Below, in pieces: positions 17,581 through 26,191 of a DNA stretch of 64,000 nucleotides. The notes beneath the pieces were generated by a model. That model worked only from the letters and a program-made list of their open reading frames with translations, did not search any database and was not told where the DNA came from. The stretch is from NCBI RefSeq assembly GCF_003033885.1, contig NZ_CP024081.1, forward strand, positions 3,929,735-3,993,734. Reading direction: 5' to 3'. The position numbers were made by a program, and so were the translations under genes. How positions within the stretch are numbered: position 1 is the first letter of the stretch; every line of letters starts with the position of its first letter. The DNA comes from Pseudomonas rhizophila (GTDB lineage Bacteria; Pseudomonadota; Gammaproteobacteria; Pseudomonadales; Pseudomonadaceae).

Positions 17581-18527
17581 TTGAAGTCCAGGTCACGGCG
17601 CGACACAACGAAGCCCAGGACATTTGCAGCTACGAGCTGACGAGTGTCGACGGCCAGCCTTTACCGGCGTTCACCGCCGGTGCCCATATCGACGTACACC
17701 TGCCCAACGGCATGATTCGTCAGTATTCGCTGTGCAATCATCCCGAGGAACGGCATCGCTACCTCATCGGGGTGCTCAAGGATGCCGCATCCCGAGGCGG
17801 TTCGCGCAATTTGCATGAACAGATTCTGCCAGGCGCGCGCTTGCTGATCAGCGAACCGCGCAACCTGTTCCCCCTCGCCCCCGAGGCTCGACGTAGCCTG
17901 CTGTTTGCCGGCGGTATCGGTATTACGCCGATCCTGTGCATGGCCGAACACCTGGCCCAGAGCGGTGCGGCGTTCGAACTGCATTACTGTGCCAGGTCCA
18001 GGGAGCGTGCAGCCTTTATCGAACGCTTGCGCCAATCGCCTTATGCCGACCGGGTGTTTCTGCACTTCGATGAAGAGCCTGGAACCATGCTGGACGCTGC
18101 CAGGGTCCTGGCCGCCCCCAGTGAGGATCTGCACCTCTATGTGTGCGGTCCCGGTGGCTTCATGCAGCATGTCCTCGACACCGCCAAGGTTCAGGGCTGG
18201 CGGGAAAGCTGTGTGCACCGCGAGTACTTTGCCGCTGCGCCCACCGACACCCGCGCGGACGGCAGCTTCTCGGTGAAAGTCGCCAGCAGCGGCCAGGTCT
18301 TCGAAGTACCCGCCGACCGAAGCGTGGTCCAGGTGCTGGAAAGCCATGGTATCGAGATTCCGATCTCCTGCGAACAGGGCGTGTGCGGCACCTGCCTGAC
18401 GCGTGTGCTGGAAGGTGTGCCGGAGCACCGGGACATGTTTTTGACCGAGGCCGAACAGGCTTGCAACGACCAGTTCACGCCGTGCTGCTCCCGCTCGAAG
18501 ACGCCACTTTTGGTGTTGGATATCTGA
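17577..18527 (+). CDS. vanB: Vanillate O-demethylase, reductase subunit
   Basis: The 316-residue protein is a phthalate-dioxygenase-reductase-type electron donor for VanA. An N-terminal FMN-binding ferredoxin-reductase domain (RQYSLCNHPEE), an NAD domain (LLFAGGIGITPILCMAEHL; CGPGGFM) and a C-terminal plant-type [2Fe-2S] domain (ISCEQGVCGTCLTRVLEG plus a final cysteine) occur in that order. It passes electrons from NADH to the VanA Rieske centre in the cytoplasm. The start overlaps the vanA stop by four bases, so the two are co-translated. Confidence 0.96.
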   Translation: MIEVQVTARHNEAQDICSYELTSVDGQPLPAFTAGAHIDVHLPNGMIRQYSLCNHPEERHRYLIGVLKDAASRGGSRNLHEQILPGARLLISEPRNLFPLAPEARRSLLFAGGIGITPILCMAEHLAQSGAAFELHYCARSRERAAFIERLRQSPYADRVFLHFDEEPGTMLDAARVLAAPSEDLHLYVCGPGGFMQHVLDTAKVQGWRESCVHREYFAAAPTDTRADGSFSVKVASSGQVFEVPADRSVVQVLESHGIEIPISCEQGVCGTCLTRVLEGVPEHRDMFLTEAEQACNDQFTPCCSRSKTPLLVLDI

Positions 18528-18550
18528 CCCAATACCCTGAGGGAAGAGCT

Positions 18551-18641
18551 TTGTGGGAGCAAAGCTTGCTCGCGATGGCGGCGACTCAGTCAGCATTGCT
18601 ATCGGCTGACAGACGGCTATCGCAAGCAAGCTTAGCTCCCC
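18551..18641. repeat. REP pair (BIME-like) after vanB
   Basis: TGTGGGAGCAAAGCTTGCTCGC is followed after a loop by an inverted, imperfect copy ending in AGCTCCCCC. It lies between the convergent ends of vanB and the GntR gene. Such pairs often serve as transcription-end or RNA-stability structures. Confidence 0.75.
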
Positions 18642-18656
18642 CAGCCGTATGCGCGC

Positions 18657-19370
18657 TCACTGCGAGCGAACAATCACCTTCATCCGCTCATCAGCCAACG
18701 TCGAGCCGAACACCTCGGCATAACGCAAAGTCGCATTGGCATGTTCGCGCATGATTGCCTCGGCGCGGGCTCCCTGGCGATGGATCAGCGCATCGAACAC
18801 CGAGTGGTGCTGCATGTGGGCGTAGTTGAAGCGGCGAAATTCGCCGGCCATGTTCTGACGATCCACCGCCAGGGCGGTGACTGAGGCAAATGGCAGGTGA
18901 TCGTTGCGAGCCAGGGCATCGGCAATCGCCGGGTTATGGCTGCCCTCGACGATCACCTGATGAAAGCGCATGTTCAAGTCGTGATAGACCTCAAGGTCAT
19001 CCTCGGTCACATAGCCCTTGGCAAACAGTTCGTCGCCCTGCACCAGGCATTGTTCAAGTGCCGCTCGCCCCTCTTCGGATAAGCCACGCTCGGCCGTTTG
19101 CCGCGCGGCCAGGCCTTCGAGCACACCACGCACCTCCACGGCCCCGGCGATTTCCTCGGCACTGACCGAGCGCACCTGGAATCCGCGACCACCGAAGCGC
19201 ACCAGCAGCCCTTCCTGCTCCAGGGTACGAAACGCCATGCGCACCGGCATTCGCGAAACACCGAACAACTCAGCCGTGGGAATTTCCATCAAGCGCTCAC
19301 CGCCCGCCAGCTCGCCTGAGGCGATCATCCTGCGCAATGCGACCAGCACCGTTTGGCCGGGCTTACTCAT
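18657..19370 (-). CDS. vanR: GntR-family (FCD) regulator, probable VanR
   Basis: This 237-residue protein has an N-terminal winged helix (ELFGVSRMPVRMAFRTLEQEG, conserved in GntR) and a C-terminal FCD ligand domain with metal-site histidines (FHQVIVEGSHNP, YAHMQHHSVFDAL). It lies next to vanAB, as VanR does in other Pseudomonas. VanR binds upstream of vanA and is released by vanillate. I place the start at 19370 (MSKPGQ), with GGAAGA upstream; the open frame beyond it runs through a REP element and is not coding. Identity as VanR rests on context and on the palindromic operators before vanA. Confidence 0.85.
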   Translation of the reverse strand: MSKPGQTVLVALRRMIASGELAGGERLMEIPTAELFGVSRMPVRMAFRTLEQEGLLVRFGGRGFQVRSVSAEEIAGAVEVRGVLEGLAARQTAERGLSEEGRAALEQCLVQGDELFAKGYVTEDDLEVYHDLNMRFHQVIVEGSHNPAIADALARNDHLPFASVTALAVDRQNMAGEFRRFNYAHMQHHSVFDALIHRQGARAEAIMREHANATLRYAEVFGSTLADERMKVIVRSQ

Positions 19371-19491
19371 CCAGGTTCTTCCAGAGAAAACAGAGTCGCC
19401 ATAGTAGAAGGCTTGGGACGGTGTGTCACGGCGGGGGTATGGAGCGAACGCAAGAGCAATCGAACGCAGGAAAATCAGCGGGGCAGGCAGA

Positions 19492-19569
19492 CCGCCATCG
19501 CGAGCAGGCTCGCTCCCACAATGGGTCCGCCATAGATCCTTGTGGGAGCGAGCCTGCTCGCGATGGCGG
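19492..19569. repeat. REP pair with perfect 30-bp arms
   Basis: A 30-base arm ending in CGCTCCCACAA is followed by 18 bases and then its exact reverse complement starting TTGTGGGAGCG. This is two inverted REP units. It lies between the fcs 3' end and the vanR promoter region. No gene is apparent in 19371-19626. Confidence 0.85.
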
Positions 19570-19626
19570 CAGACCAGACAACATTGATGGCAAGCCTTGC
19601 TGTCACGGATTTTGGGTCTGGACCGA

Positions 19627-21501
19627 CTAGTTCGCCCGCAGGATCGACAGATCTTCGCCGCAATACAGCGCCTCGACTTTCGCCGCGCGCCATTGCAACA
19701 CCGCCCGTTGGTTGATCGAGCCCTTGTCGGTGATTTCACCACGATCGATGGAGGGCGGCTCATCGAGCAAGGCAATCCACTCTACGCGGCTGGCGTTGCC
19801 GCTCGCCTCGCGGTTAAGACGTTGCAGCCAATCGGCAAACCACTGGCGTACCGGTGGGCTGGCCAAGACCTCGGCATCGCTGGCGCTCGGGGACAGGCCT
19901 GACAAGCGTCGGCATTCAGCCAGCCGTGGGAACACCAGCGCGCCCAGGCACTCGCGATCCGGCGCGGTCACCACCAGGTCCTGGACATACGGGGTCCCCT
20001 CCAGCACCGCTCGGTTGCGCAGCGGCCCGACACTGACGAACACCCCGGAGGACAGCTTGAAGTCCTCGGCTATCCGTCCGTCAAACATCAGGCCCAATTG
20101 CGGGTCATGGGGATCGGCCAACTTGATCGCATCGCCCGAACAGTAAAAACCGTCTTCGTCGAACACCTCAGCGGTCTGCTGCGGCGAGCGCCAGTAGCCG
20201 GGCATGATGTGCGGTCCGCGGAAGCGCCCTTCGAACTTGCCGTCCACCGGCACCAGCCGTACCTCGCAGCCGGGTGCCGGCAAGCCGATGTAACCGGCCA
20301 TGGACAACGGCCCGGTGGTAAAAGTGCAGGACGGCGACGCCTCCGTCATGCCCAGCCCGGCCATCATGCGAATGCGTTCGCCGCAATGCTGTTCGGCGAC
20401 CTTGTCGAGCCGATCCCAAGTACTTTGGGACAGACCCGCTGCCGCAAAAAAGAACAGACTGATGCGCTCGAAGAACCGCTCGCGCAACTCGCCGTCCTGC
20501 TCCAGGGCACTGACCAACTCTTCCCAACCTTTGGGCACGGTCAGGTACGCAGTGGGAGAAATCTCCTTGAGGTTGCGCAAAGTTTCGGCGAAGCCCTGGG
20601 CGGTGGGCTTGCCGTCGTCCAGGTAAAACGTGCCGCCGTTGTACAACACGATGCCGACGTTGTGACTGCCACCGAATGTGTGGTTCCACGGCAACCAATC
20701 CACCAATACCGGCGGCGCTTCACCGAACACCGGAAAGGTCTGCAACAGCATTTGCTGATTGGCGCAGAGCATGCGTTGGGTAGTGATCACAGCCTTGGGC
20801 AGCTTGGTGGAGCCCGAGGTGAAGAGAAACTTGGCAATGCTGTCCGGTCCGGTGGCGGCAAAGGCCCGCTCGGCCTCAATACCACCGGGTTGCGCCAGCA
20901 GGCTGGCAAAGCTTGCCCTGGACCTTGCGGCCATTTCCCCGCGCACTGTGATCAAGGGGATGTCCGCCGGCAGCACCGCATTGATCGCCCGCTCAAACGG
21001 CGCGGCCTCGCTGACAAACACCAGCCCCGGCTGCAACAAATCGCAAACGTGCCGCAGCTTGGCGAAATCCTGGGACAGCAACGAATAGGCCGGCGACACC
21101 GGGCAATAGGGAATCCCAGCGTACATCGCGCCAAGGGCCATTTGCAGGTGCTCGATGTCATTACCCGATAGCAGCGCCAGGGGCTTTTCGGCTGACAGGC
21201 CATAGCTCAACAAACCTTGAGCGATGGCCCGCACGCTGTCGAGCATCTGGGCATAGCTGACTCGACGCCAGTCCCCGCCCGCCTGGCGGGCTGCAATAAA
21301 GGTCTGTTGCGGGCGCACCTCGGCCCAATGCACCAGGCGATCAAGCAAGCGCGTCGGCAACGCAGCCAACGGCTCCAGGGAGCGCATGTGCAGGATGCCC
21401 TGCTCTTCTCTGACTTCAACGGCTGGATGACCAATCGACACCTGGCGATAGCGCCCGGGGCCGGCTCGGGAGGACGATCTGAACTCAACACTCACGTACA
21501 T
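19627..21501 (-). CDS. fcs: Feruloyl-CoA synthase
   Basis: The protein of about 624 residues is an ANL-superfamily adenylating enzyme that activates ferulate (and p-coumarate or caffeate) to the CoA thioester, using ATP. The AMP-binding motif FLFTSGSTKLPKAVIT and the GLGMTEASPSCTFTTG and YCSGDAIKLAD motifs are visible. The start is ambiguous: ATG 21510, ATG 21501 and GTG 21495 all follow or overlap a GGAGG sequence. I use 21501. It is the last gene of the ech-vdh-fcs series on the minus strand, which matches the ferulate pathway order of reactions only loosely. Confidence 0.92.
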   Translation of the reverse strand: MYVSVEFRSSSRAGPGRYRQVSIGHPAVEVREEQGILHMRSLEPLAALPTRLLDRLVHWAEVRPQQTFIAARQAGGDWRRVSYAQMLDSVRAIAQGLLSYGLSAEKPLALLSGNDIEHLQMALGAMYAGIPYCPVSPAYSLLSQDFAKLRHVCDLLQPGLVFVSEAAPFERAINAVLPADIPLITVRGEMAARSRASFASLLAQPGGIEAERAFAATGPDSIAKFLFTSGSTKLPKAVITTQRMLCANQQMLLQTFPVFGEAPPVLVDWLPWNHTFGGSHNVGIVLYNGGTFYLDDGKPTAQGFAETLRNLKEISPTAYLTVPKGWEELVSALEQDGELRERFFERISLFFFAAAGLSQSTWDRLDKVAEQHCGERIRMMAGLGMTEASPSCTFTTGPLSMAGYIGLPAPGCEVRLVPVDGKFEGRFRGPHIMPGYWRSPQQTAEVFDEDGFYCSGDAIKLADPHDPQLGLMFDGRIAEDFKLSSGVFVSVGPLRNRAVLEGTPYVQDLVVTAPDRECLGALVFPRLAECRRLSGLSPSASDAEVLASPPVRQWFADWLQRLNREASGNASRVEWIALLDEPPSIDRGEITDKGSINQRAVLQWRAAKVEALYCGEDLSILRAN

Positions 21502-21638
21502 TTCCTCCATCAAGGCACGCCGAACCCGCGCGAAGCGAGCGGAGCGTGGCAGCATCTGGCTGCGGCCTTGTTATTGTTATGTCTGGCCTGCATCGGGCCG
21601 GCGATGTCCACGCGCCGCCGCCCGCAATGCGACGGATA

Positions 21639-23087
21639 TCAGATCGGGTAATGCCGGGCGCCGTTCTGCATCGTCACCCAGCGCAACTGGGTGAAATGCT
21701 CGATGGACGCCTTGCCGCCAAAACTGCCGTAACCGCTGGACTTGACTCCACCGAAGGGCATCTGCGCCTCGTCGTGCACGGTCGGACCATTGATGTGGCA
21801 GATGCCCGACTCGACCCGTTGGGCCAAAGCCAACGCCCGAGTGGTATCGCGGCTGAAAATGGCTGCCGAAAGGCCGAACTCGGAGTCGTTGGCCAGGCGC
21901 AACAAGGCTTCGTCGCCTTCACCACGCAGCAACACGGCCACCGGACCGAAAGACTCTTCGCGGTACAGGCGCATGTCTGGAGTGACGCCGTCGAGCAAGG
22001 TCGGCTGCAGAATGCTGCCGTCCAGTTGCCCTCCCGCCACCAGCGTCGCGCCTTTGGCCAAGGCATCGTCGATCAACCCCTTGATACGCTGGCCGGCACT
22101 GACGTCTACCAGCGAACCCAATACCGAATCACCGGCCGCAGGATCACCGGCACGCAAGGTGGCGATCTTGGCGCTCAGCCGGGAAACAAAGGCATCGGCC
22201 ACGCTGGCATCGACGATCAGCCGCTCGGTGGACATGCAAATCTGCCCCTGATTGAAGTACGCCCCGAAGGCGGCAGCTTCTACCGCTGCATCCAAGTCAG
22301 CGTCATCCAGCACCAGCAACGGCGCCTTGCCGCCCAGTTCCAGTAATGCCGGCTTGAGGTGGCGCGCCGATAGTTCGCCAACGATGCGCCCGACATGGGT
22401 CGAGCCGGTGAAATTGACACGGCGTACCGCCGGGTTGGCGATCAGCCGCGCGACAATGGCCGGCGCATCTGCCGGGGCATTGCAGATGACATTGACCACG
22501 CCATCGCCCAGTCCGGCGTCCTGCAATACCTGGCCAATCAAGCGGTGCACCGCCGGGCTGATTTCAGAAGCCTTGAGCACCACGGTGTTGCCGCAGGCCA
22601 GAGGCATGGCGATGGCGCGGGTGGCGAGAATCACCGGGGCATTCCACGGCGCGATACCCAGCACCACACCACACGGCTGACGCAGGGCCATGGCGAAACT
22701 ACCAGGCACATCCGAAGGAATGATTTCGCCATTGATCTGGGTGGTCATGGACGCGGCTTCGCGCAGCATATTCGCCGCCAGATGCACGTTGAAACCGTAC
22801 CAGTTGGCCATGGCGCCCGTCTCGCCGGCAGCGGCGATGAACTCGCCAGTGCGCGCCTGCAATTGCTCGGCGGCACGCAGCAGACGCGTGCGTCGCTCAT
22901 TGGGCGCCAGCGCTGCCCAGGCGGGAAACGCAGCTTGCGCGGCGGCCACGGCGGCGTCGGCATCCTCCAGCGTGGCAGCCGCCACACGGGAGACCACTTC
23001 ACCGGTTACCGGATTGCAACGCTCGAAAGTCCGACCGTCACGGGCGGGGCACGACTGGCCGCCGATCAACAGGGGCACGTCCAGCAT
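21639..23087 (-). CDS. vdh: Vanillin dehydrogenase
   Basis: This 482-residue NAD(P)-dependent aldehyde dehydrogenase oxidises vanillin to vanillate. Core motifs are present: GIAPWNAPVILATRAIAMPL, the catalytic glutamate in LELGGKAP, and the catalytic cysteine in FNQGQICMSTERL. The general family includes many aldehyde dehydrogenases, but its place between ech and fcs and near vanAB identifies vanillin as the substrate. It is 106 bases downstream of ech and is probably in the same transcript. The start is ATG 23087, with AAAGAGGAATCACC upstream. Confidence 0.94.
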   Translation of the reverse strand: MLDVPLLIGGQSCPARDGRTFERCNPVTGEVVSRVAAATLEDADAAVAAAQAAFPAWAALAPNERRTRLLRAAEQLQARTGEFIAAAGETGAMANWYGFNVHLAANMLREAASMTTQINGEIIPSDVPGSFAMALRQPCGVVLGIAPWNAPVILATRAIAMPLACGNTVVLKASEISPAVHRLIGQVLQDAGLGDGVVNVICNAPADAPAIVARLIANPAVRRVNFTGSTHVGRIVGELSARHLKPALLELGGKAPLLVLDDADLDAAVEAAAFGAYFNQGQICMSTERLIVDASVADAFVSRLSAKIATLRAGDPAAGDSVLGSLVDVSAGQRIKGLIDDALAKGATLVAGGQLDGSILQPTLLDGVTPDMRLYREESFGPVAVLLRGEGDEALLRLANDSEFGLSAAIFSRDTTRALALAQRVESGICHINGPTVHDEAQMPFGGVKSSGYGSFGGKASIEHFTQLRWVTMQNGARHYPI

Positions 23088-23193
23088 GGTGATTCCTCTT
23101 TATTGTCTTTATAGGGAACACATTCACAGTAGCGCCAAGGGCTTTTGAACAACAGCCTGCGGGCGCAGGATAGACACCCGCCGCGCCGTCGTC

Positions 23194-24024
23194 TCAGCGC
23201 TTGTAGGTCTGCAACCCCGGCTTGATGCTCTTGTCGTCGAGGAACTGCTTCATCCCCTGCTCGCGACCACCCTCGGTGTCGAGCAGGCGCGACTGATCGA
23301 GCTTGGCGTACAGGTAATCCTCATTCTGCTCCCAGGTCAGTTCGCGGCAGCGTTTGAACCCGTGCTTGGCTGCTCGCAACACCACCGGGTTTTTCTCCAG
23401 CAGGTTACGCGCCAGCTCAACGGTGACTTCGCGCAGTTGCGCCAGGGGCACGCTTTCGTTGACCAGTCCCATCTCGGCGGCTTTCTGCCCGCCAAAGGTT
23501 TTGCCGGTCATGATGTAATACAGCGACTGGCGATGGCCCACGGTATCAGCCATGGCCTTGCTGACCAGATTACCGGGCGGGATGCCCCAGTTGATTTCCG
23601 AAAGGCCGAAGGTCGCCTCGTCAGCGCAGATCGCCAGGTCACACGCCACCAGCGGGCTGAAGCCGCCACCGAAGCACCAGCCATTGACCATCGCAATGGT
23701 CGGCTTGGCGTACATGCGCAGCAGTTTCCATTGCCACTGGGAGGCTTCGCGACGGATTTTTTCTTGCAGGATTTCAGGCCCGGCATCTACTTCGCGGAAA
23801 TACTCCTTGAGGTCCATGCCGGCCGTCCAGGCATCACCGGCCCCGGTCAGCACCAGTACACCGGCGGCCGGGTCCTGCTCCAGGGTTTCCAGCACGTCGA
23901 TCATCTCGCGATTGAGCGTCGGACTCATGGCGTTGCGTTTTTCCGGACGATTGAGGGTGACCCAGGCAATGCCTTCCTCGATATCGACCTTGACCGTTTT
24001 CCAGCGACCTTCGTAATTGCTCAT
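23194..24024 (-). CDS. ech: p-Hydroxycinnamoyl-CoA hydratase/lyase (feruloyl-CoA hydratase/aldolase)
   Basis: The 276-residue crotonase-fold enzyme hydrates feruloyl-CoA and cleaves the product to vanillin and acetyl-CoA. The oxyanion-hole motifs (AWTAGMDLKEYF and NGWCFGGGFSPL) and the family-typical GLSEINWGIPPGN are visible. The length matches known Ech proteins. I use the ATG at 24024 (MSNYEGRW); an earlier in-frame start at 24063 would lengthen it by 13 residues without family support. It leads the ech-vdh-fcs operon and is divergent from a MarR gene. Confidence 0.95.
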   Translation of the reverse strand: MSNYEGRWKTVKVDIEEGIAWVTLNRPEKRNAMSPTLNREMIDVLETLEQDPAAGVLVLTGAGDAWTAGMDLKEYFREVDAGPEILQEKIRREASQWQWKLLRMYAKPTIAMVNGWCFGGGFSPLVACDLAICADEATFGLSEINWGIPPGNLVSKAMADTVGHRQSLYYIMTGKTFGGQKAAEMGLVNESVPLAQLREVTVELARNLLEKNPVVLRAAKHGFKRCRELTWEQNEDYLYAKLDQSRLLDTEGGREQGMKQFLDDKSIKPGLQTYKR

Positions 24025-24080
24025 GGCGGGCGTGCTCTCTTGTTCTTGGCTGAAGATGAGCAAAAATTAAACTCGAAAAC

Positions 24081-24099
24081 TAGTTATGTCAATTAACTA
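24081..24099. promoter_or_regulatory. Candidate MarR operator
   Basis: TAGTTA and TAACTA form a perfect inverted repeat around a seven-base spacer (TGTCAAT) between ech and the MarR gene, 57 bases before the ech start. This 19-base size is normal for MarR operators. Feruloyl-CoA or a similar thioester would be the expected inducer. Confidence 0.5.
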
Positions 24100-24240
24100 T
24101 TAATCCATTTATCTGTATTTTTCCCAACGGACAGGACAAAGCGACAAATCACGATTTCGATATCCACCATAGCCATCGCGCTTCAACCTCGGCAAAATGG
24201 ATAGCCTTGTTAATCACTCACCTTGAGGATGCTCCCTCCG

Positions 24241-24729
24241 ATGGCCAAGTCTTCCAAGCTTGCCGAACCCGCCGAGCCCCAGGCCAGCGGTACCGACGCA
24301 CAGGCCCCGCTGGACTCCGCGCTGGATGATCTGATCGGTTACGCCCTGCGTCGCGCCCAGTTGAAACTGTTCCAGAACCTGATCGGTCGACTCGCCATCC
24401 ACGATCTGCGGCCCGCCCAATTTTCGGCCCTGGCGATCATCGACCAGAACCCCGGCCTGATGCAGACCGATCTGGCCAAGGCCCTGTCGATCGAACCGCC
24501 GCAAGTCGTGCCCCTGTTGAACAAGCTGGAAAGCCGGGCACTGGCCGTGCGGGTGCGGTGCAAGCCCGACAAACGCTCCTACGGGATATTCCTGAGCAAA
24601 ACCGGCGAAACCCTGCTCAAGGAACTCAAGCAAATCGCCGCACAGAGCGACCTGGACTCCACCTCAACGCTTGACGGTGCCGAGCGCGAAGAATTGCTGC
24701 GCCTGCTCAAGAAGGTTTACCAGGCATAG
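24241..24729 (+). CDS. MarR-family regulator of the ferulate genes
   Basis: This 162-residue protein has a winged helix-turn-helix (LMQTDLAKALSIEPPQVVPLLNKLE) flanked by dimerisation helices, the MarR architecture. It is divergent from ech-vdh-fcs. In other bacteria, MarR-type FerR/FerC/HcaR proteins repress hydroxycinnamate genes and are released by the CoA thioester, and I infer the same here. The start is ATG 24241; an ATG at 24229 and a TTG at 24223 are less likely. Confidence 0.88.
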   Translation: MAKSSKLAEPAEPQASGTDAQAPLDSALDDLIGYALRRAQLKLFQNLIGRLAIHDLRPAQFSALAIIDQNPGLMQTDLAKALSIEPPQVVPLLNKLESRALAVRVRCKPDKRSYGIFLSKTGETLLKELKQIAAQSDLDSTSTLDGAEREELLRLLKKVYQA

Positions 24730-24786
24730 AAAAACGGGCGCCAGCGTTTACAATCGCCGCCTTCTCCTACTACCCAAGGAATCGCC

Positions 24787-25350
24787 ATGTCCGGGCTTGA
24801 ACTGTTTGCCGCAGCCCTCGGCGTGATTGCTGTCTGGTTGACCGTCAAGCAGAACCCCTGGTGCTGGCCGATCGGCCTGGTCATGGTGCTGCTCTATAGC
24901 TGGATCTTCTTCGAAGTGAAGCTGTACTCGGACATGTTGCTGCAGTGTGTCTACGCCGTACTGCAACTCTATGGCTGGTACCAATGGACTCGTGCGGGGC
25001 AGCATCATGAGGGGCGACAAATCACCCGTCTGGGCGCGCCTTCAGTATTGCGTGGCCTGGCGGTCGGCGCGGCAGGCAGCCTGATGCTGGGTGCTGCCAT
25101 GGCGCACTGGACCGACGCCGCCCAGCCCTGGCTCGACGCTGCACTCACCGGCTTCAGTCTCGTGGCGCAGTGGTGGATGGCGCAAAAACGCGTGCAATGC
25201 TGGCCGTTGTGGATCGCCCTGGACATCATCTTCGTGGGCTTGTTCATCTACAAGGACCTGTACCTGACCGCTGCGCTCTACGCTTTGTTCACGCTGTTGG
25301 CCGTACAAGGCTGGCGCGAATGGCGCGCCGACCCGGTCCTGCGCACATGA
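24787..25350 (+). CDS. pnuC: Nicotinamide riboside transporter PnuC
   Basis: This 187-residue membrane protein has the PnuC features: several transmembrane helices with tryptophan-rich motifs (NPWCWPIGLVMVLLYSWIFF, LQLYGWYQWTRAG and WPLWIALDIIFVGLFIYK). PnuC proteins carry nicotinamide riboside by facilitated diffusion, and phosphorylation inside the cell traps it. That is what the overlapping downstream kinase gene should do. ATG 24787 is close to the MarR stop and may be transcribed separately. I see no NAD riboswitch in the short gap. Confidence 0.9.
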   Translation: MSGLELFAAALGVIAVWLTVKQNPWCWPIGLVMVLLYSWIFFEVKLYSDMLLQCVYAVLQLYGWYQWTRAGQHHEGRQITRLGAPSVLRGLAVGAAGSLMLGAAMAHWTDAAQPWLDAALTGFSLVAQWWMAQKRVQCWPLWIALDIIFVGLFIYKDLYLTAALYALFTLLAVQGWREWRADPVLRT

Positions 25351-25871
25351 AGGTGATGGTGCTCACCGGCCCGGAGTCCAGCGGCAAGAGCTGGCTGGCG
25401 GCGCAGTTGCAGGAGCACTTCGGCGGCTTGCGGGTGGACGAATACGTTCGCCACTTCATGGAGCAGAATCCGCGTGAGACCCGCCTGTCGGACATCACCG
25501 ATATCGCCGCAGGACAGTTGGCCTGGGAAGACGCAGCCCGCGCCGGTAAACCACCGTTGTTGATCCTCGACACCCACCTGTTGAGCAACATCCTCTGGAG
25601 CCAAACCCTGTTCGGCGACTGCCCAAGCTGGCTGGAGCCGGCCTTGCTGGCCCGCCATTACGACTTGCACCTGCTGCTGAGCCCGCAACAGGTCGAATGG
25701 ACGGGCGACGGCCTGCGCTGCCAACCCGAACTGGAAGACCGAATGAGGTTTTTCGAGGCTATCGAGCAATGGCTGGTTCGGCATCAGCAACCCTTCCAGG
25801 TTATTGAAGGCGATTGGGCGCAACGTCGGGAACGGGTGTTTGCAACCGTGACTCGACTGCTCCAAGCCTGA
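25347..25871 (+). CDS. NadR-like AAA-family ATPase / nicotinamide riboside kinase
   Basis: This 174-residue protein has a P-loop (LTGPESSGKSWLAAQL) and the LLILDTHLLSNILWSQTLFG region typical of the kinase domain of NadR. It would phosphorylate nicotinamide riboside to NMN. It has no separate NMN adenylyltransferase domain, unlike full NadR. The start overlaps the pnuC stop by four bases (ATGA), so the two are coupled for salvage of NAD precursors. The start at 25347 is preferred over an open frame running back to 25170 inside pnuC. Confidence 0.85.
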   Translation: MKVMVLTGPESSGKSWLAAQLQEHFGGLRVDEYVRHFMEQNPRETRLSDITDIAAGQLAWEDAARAGKPPLLILDTHLLSNILWSQTLFGDCPSWLEPALLARHYDLHLLLSPQQVEWTGDGLRCQPELEDRMRFFEAIEQWLVRHQQPFQVIEGDWAQRRERVFATVTRLLQA

Positions 25872-26118
25872 TTTACCCCTCTGTTTGTACCACTCTTGAA
25901 ACACCCCAGTCGTGGCAAACCCGGCTCCAGAGCACTTCGATGGTTTTTCCAGTGCCTTTGTCAGGTTCTTGAAACACCTGCTTGCGAAGCCTTGAACCAG
26001 AGCCAAGCGATAGCGCCCGGCCATTAGCCTCTATCGGCATGTCTCACGGATGAAACAGGTGCTGGGCGAAACTCCCCTTAAATATAGCAACCCATTGAAT
26101 TTGATAGATTTTTTATAA
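25872..26118 (+). promoter_or_regulatory. fap upstream region with repeated CTTGAAACACC
   Basis: No gene is visible. CTTGAAACACC occurs at 25895-25905 and again at 25968-25978, 73 bases apart (about seven helical turns). The shorter core TGAAACA recurs at 26051. The copies lie upstream of the candidate sigma54 promoter and are candidates for the binding sites of an enhancer-binding protein. This is a guess from position and repetition. Confidence 0.4.
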
Positions 26119-26136
26119 CCGGCACAACACCTGCTC
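26119..26136 (+). promoter_or_regulatory. Candidate sigma54 promoter of the fap operon
   Basis: CCGGCACAACACCTGCTC has GG at 26121-26122 and GC at 26133-26134, twelve bases apart, as sigma54 -24/-12 elements require. GGCAC and TGC match the conserved cores. Transcription would start near 26146, some 45 bases before fapA. A sigma54 activator gene lies at the other end of the operon. Confidence 0.6.
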
Positions 26137-26191
26137 TTCCTCCTTCGCAACGCTGGACCAAGGCCAGCCCACCGAAGAAGGAATCGATGCC

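Noticed and set aside
19371..19775. N-terminal extension of the GntR regulator to 19775
   Set aside because: The extension runs through the perfect REP pair and into the end of fcs, giving a Cys/Arg-rich sequence. The family N-terminus begins at MSKPGQ (19370).
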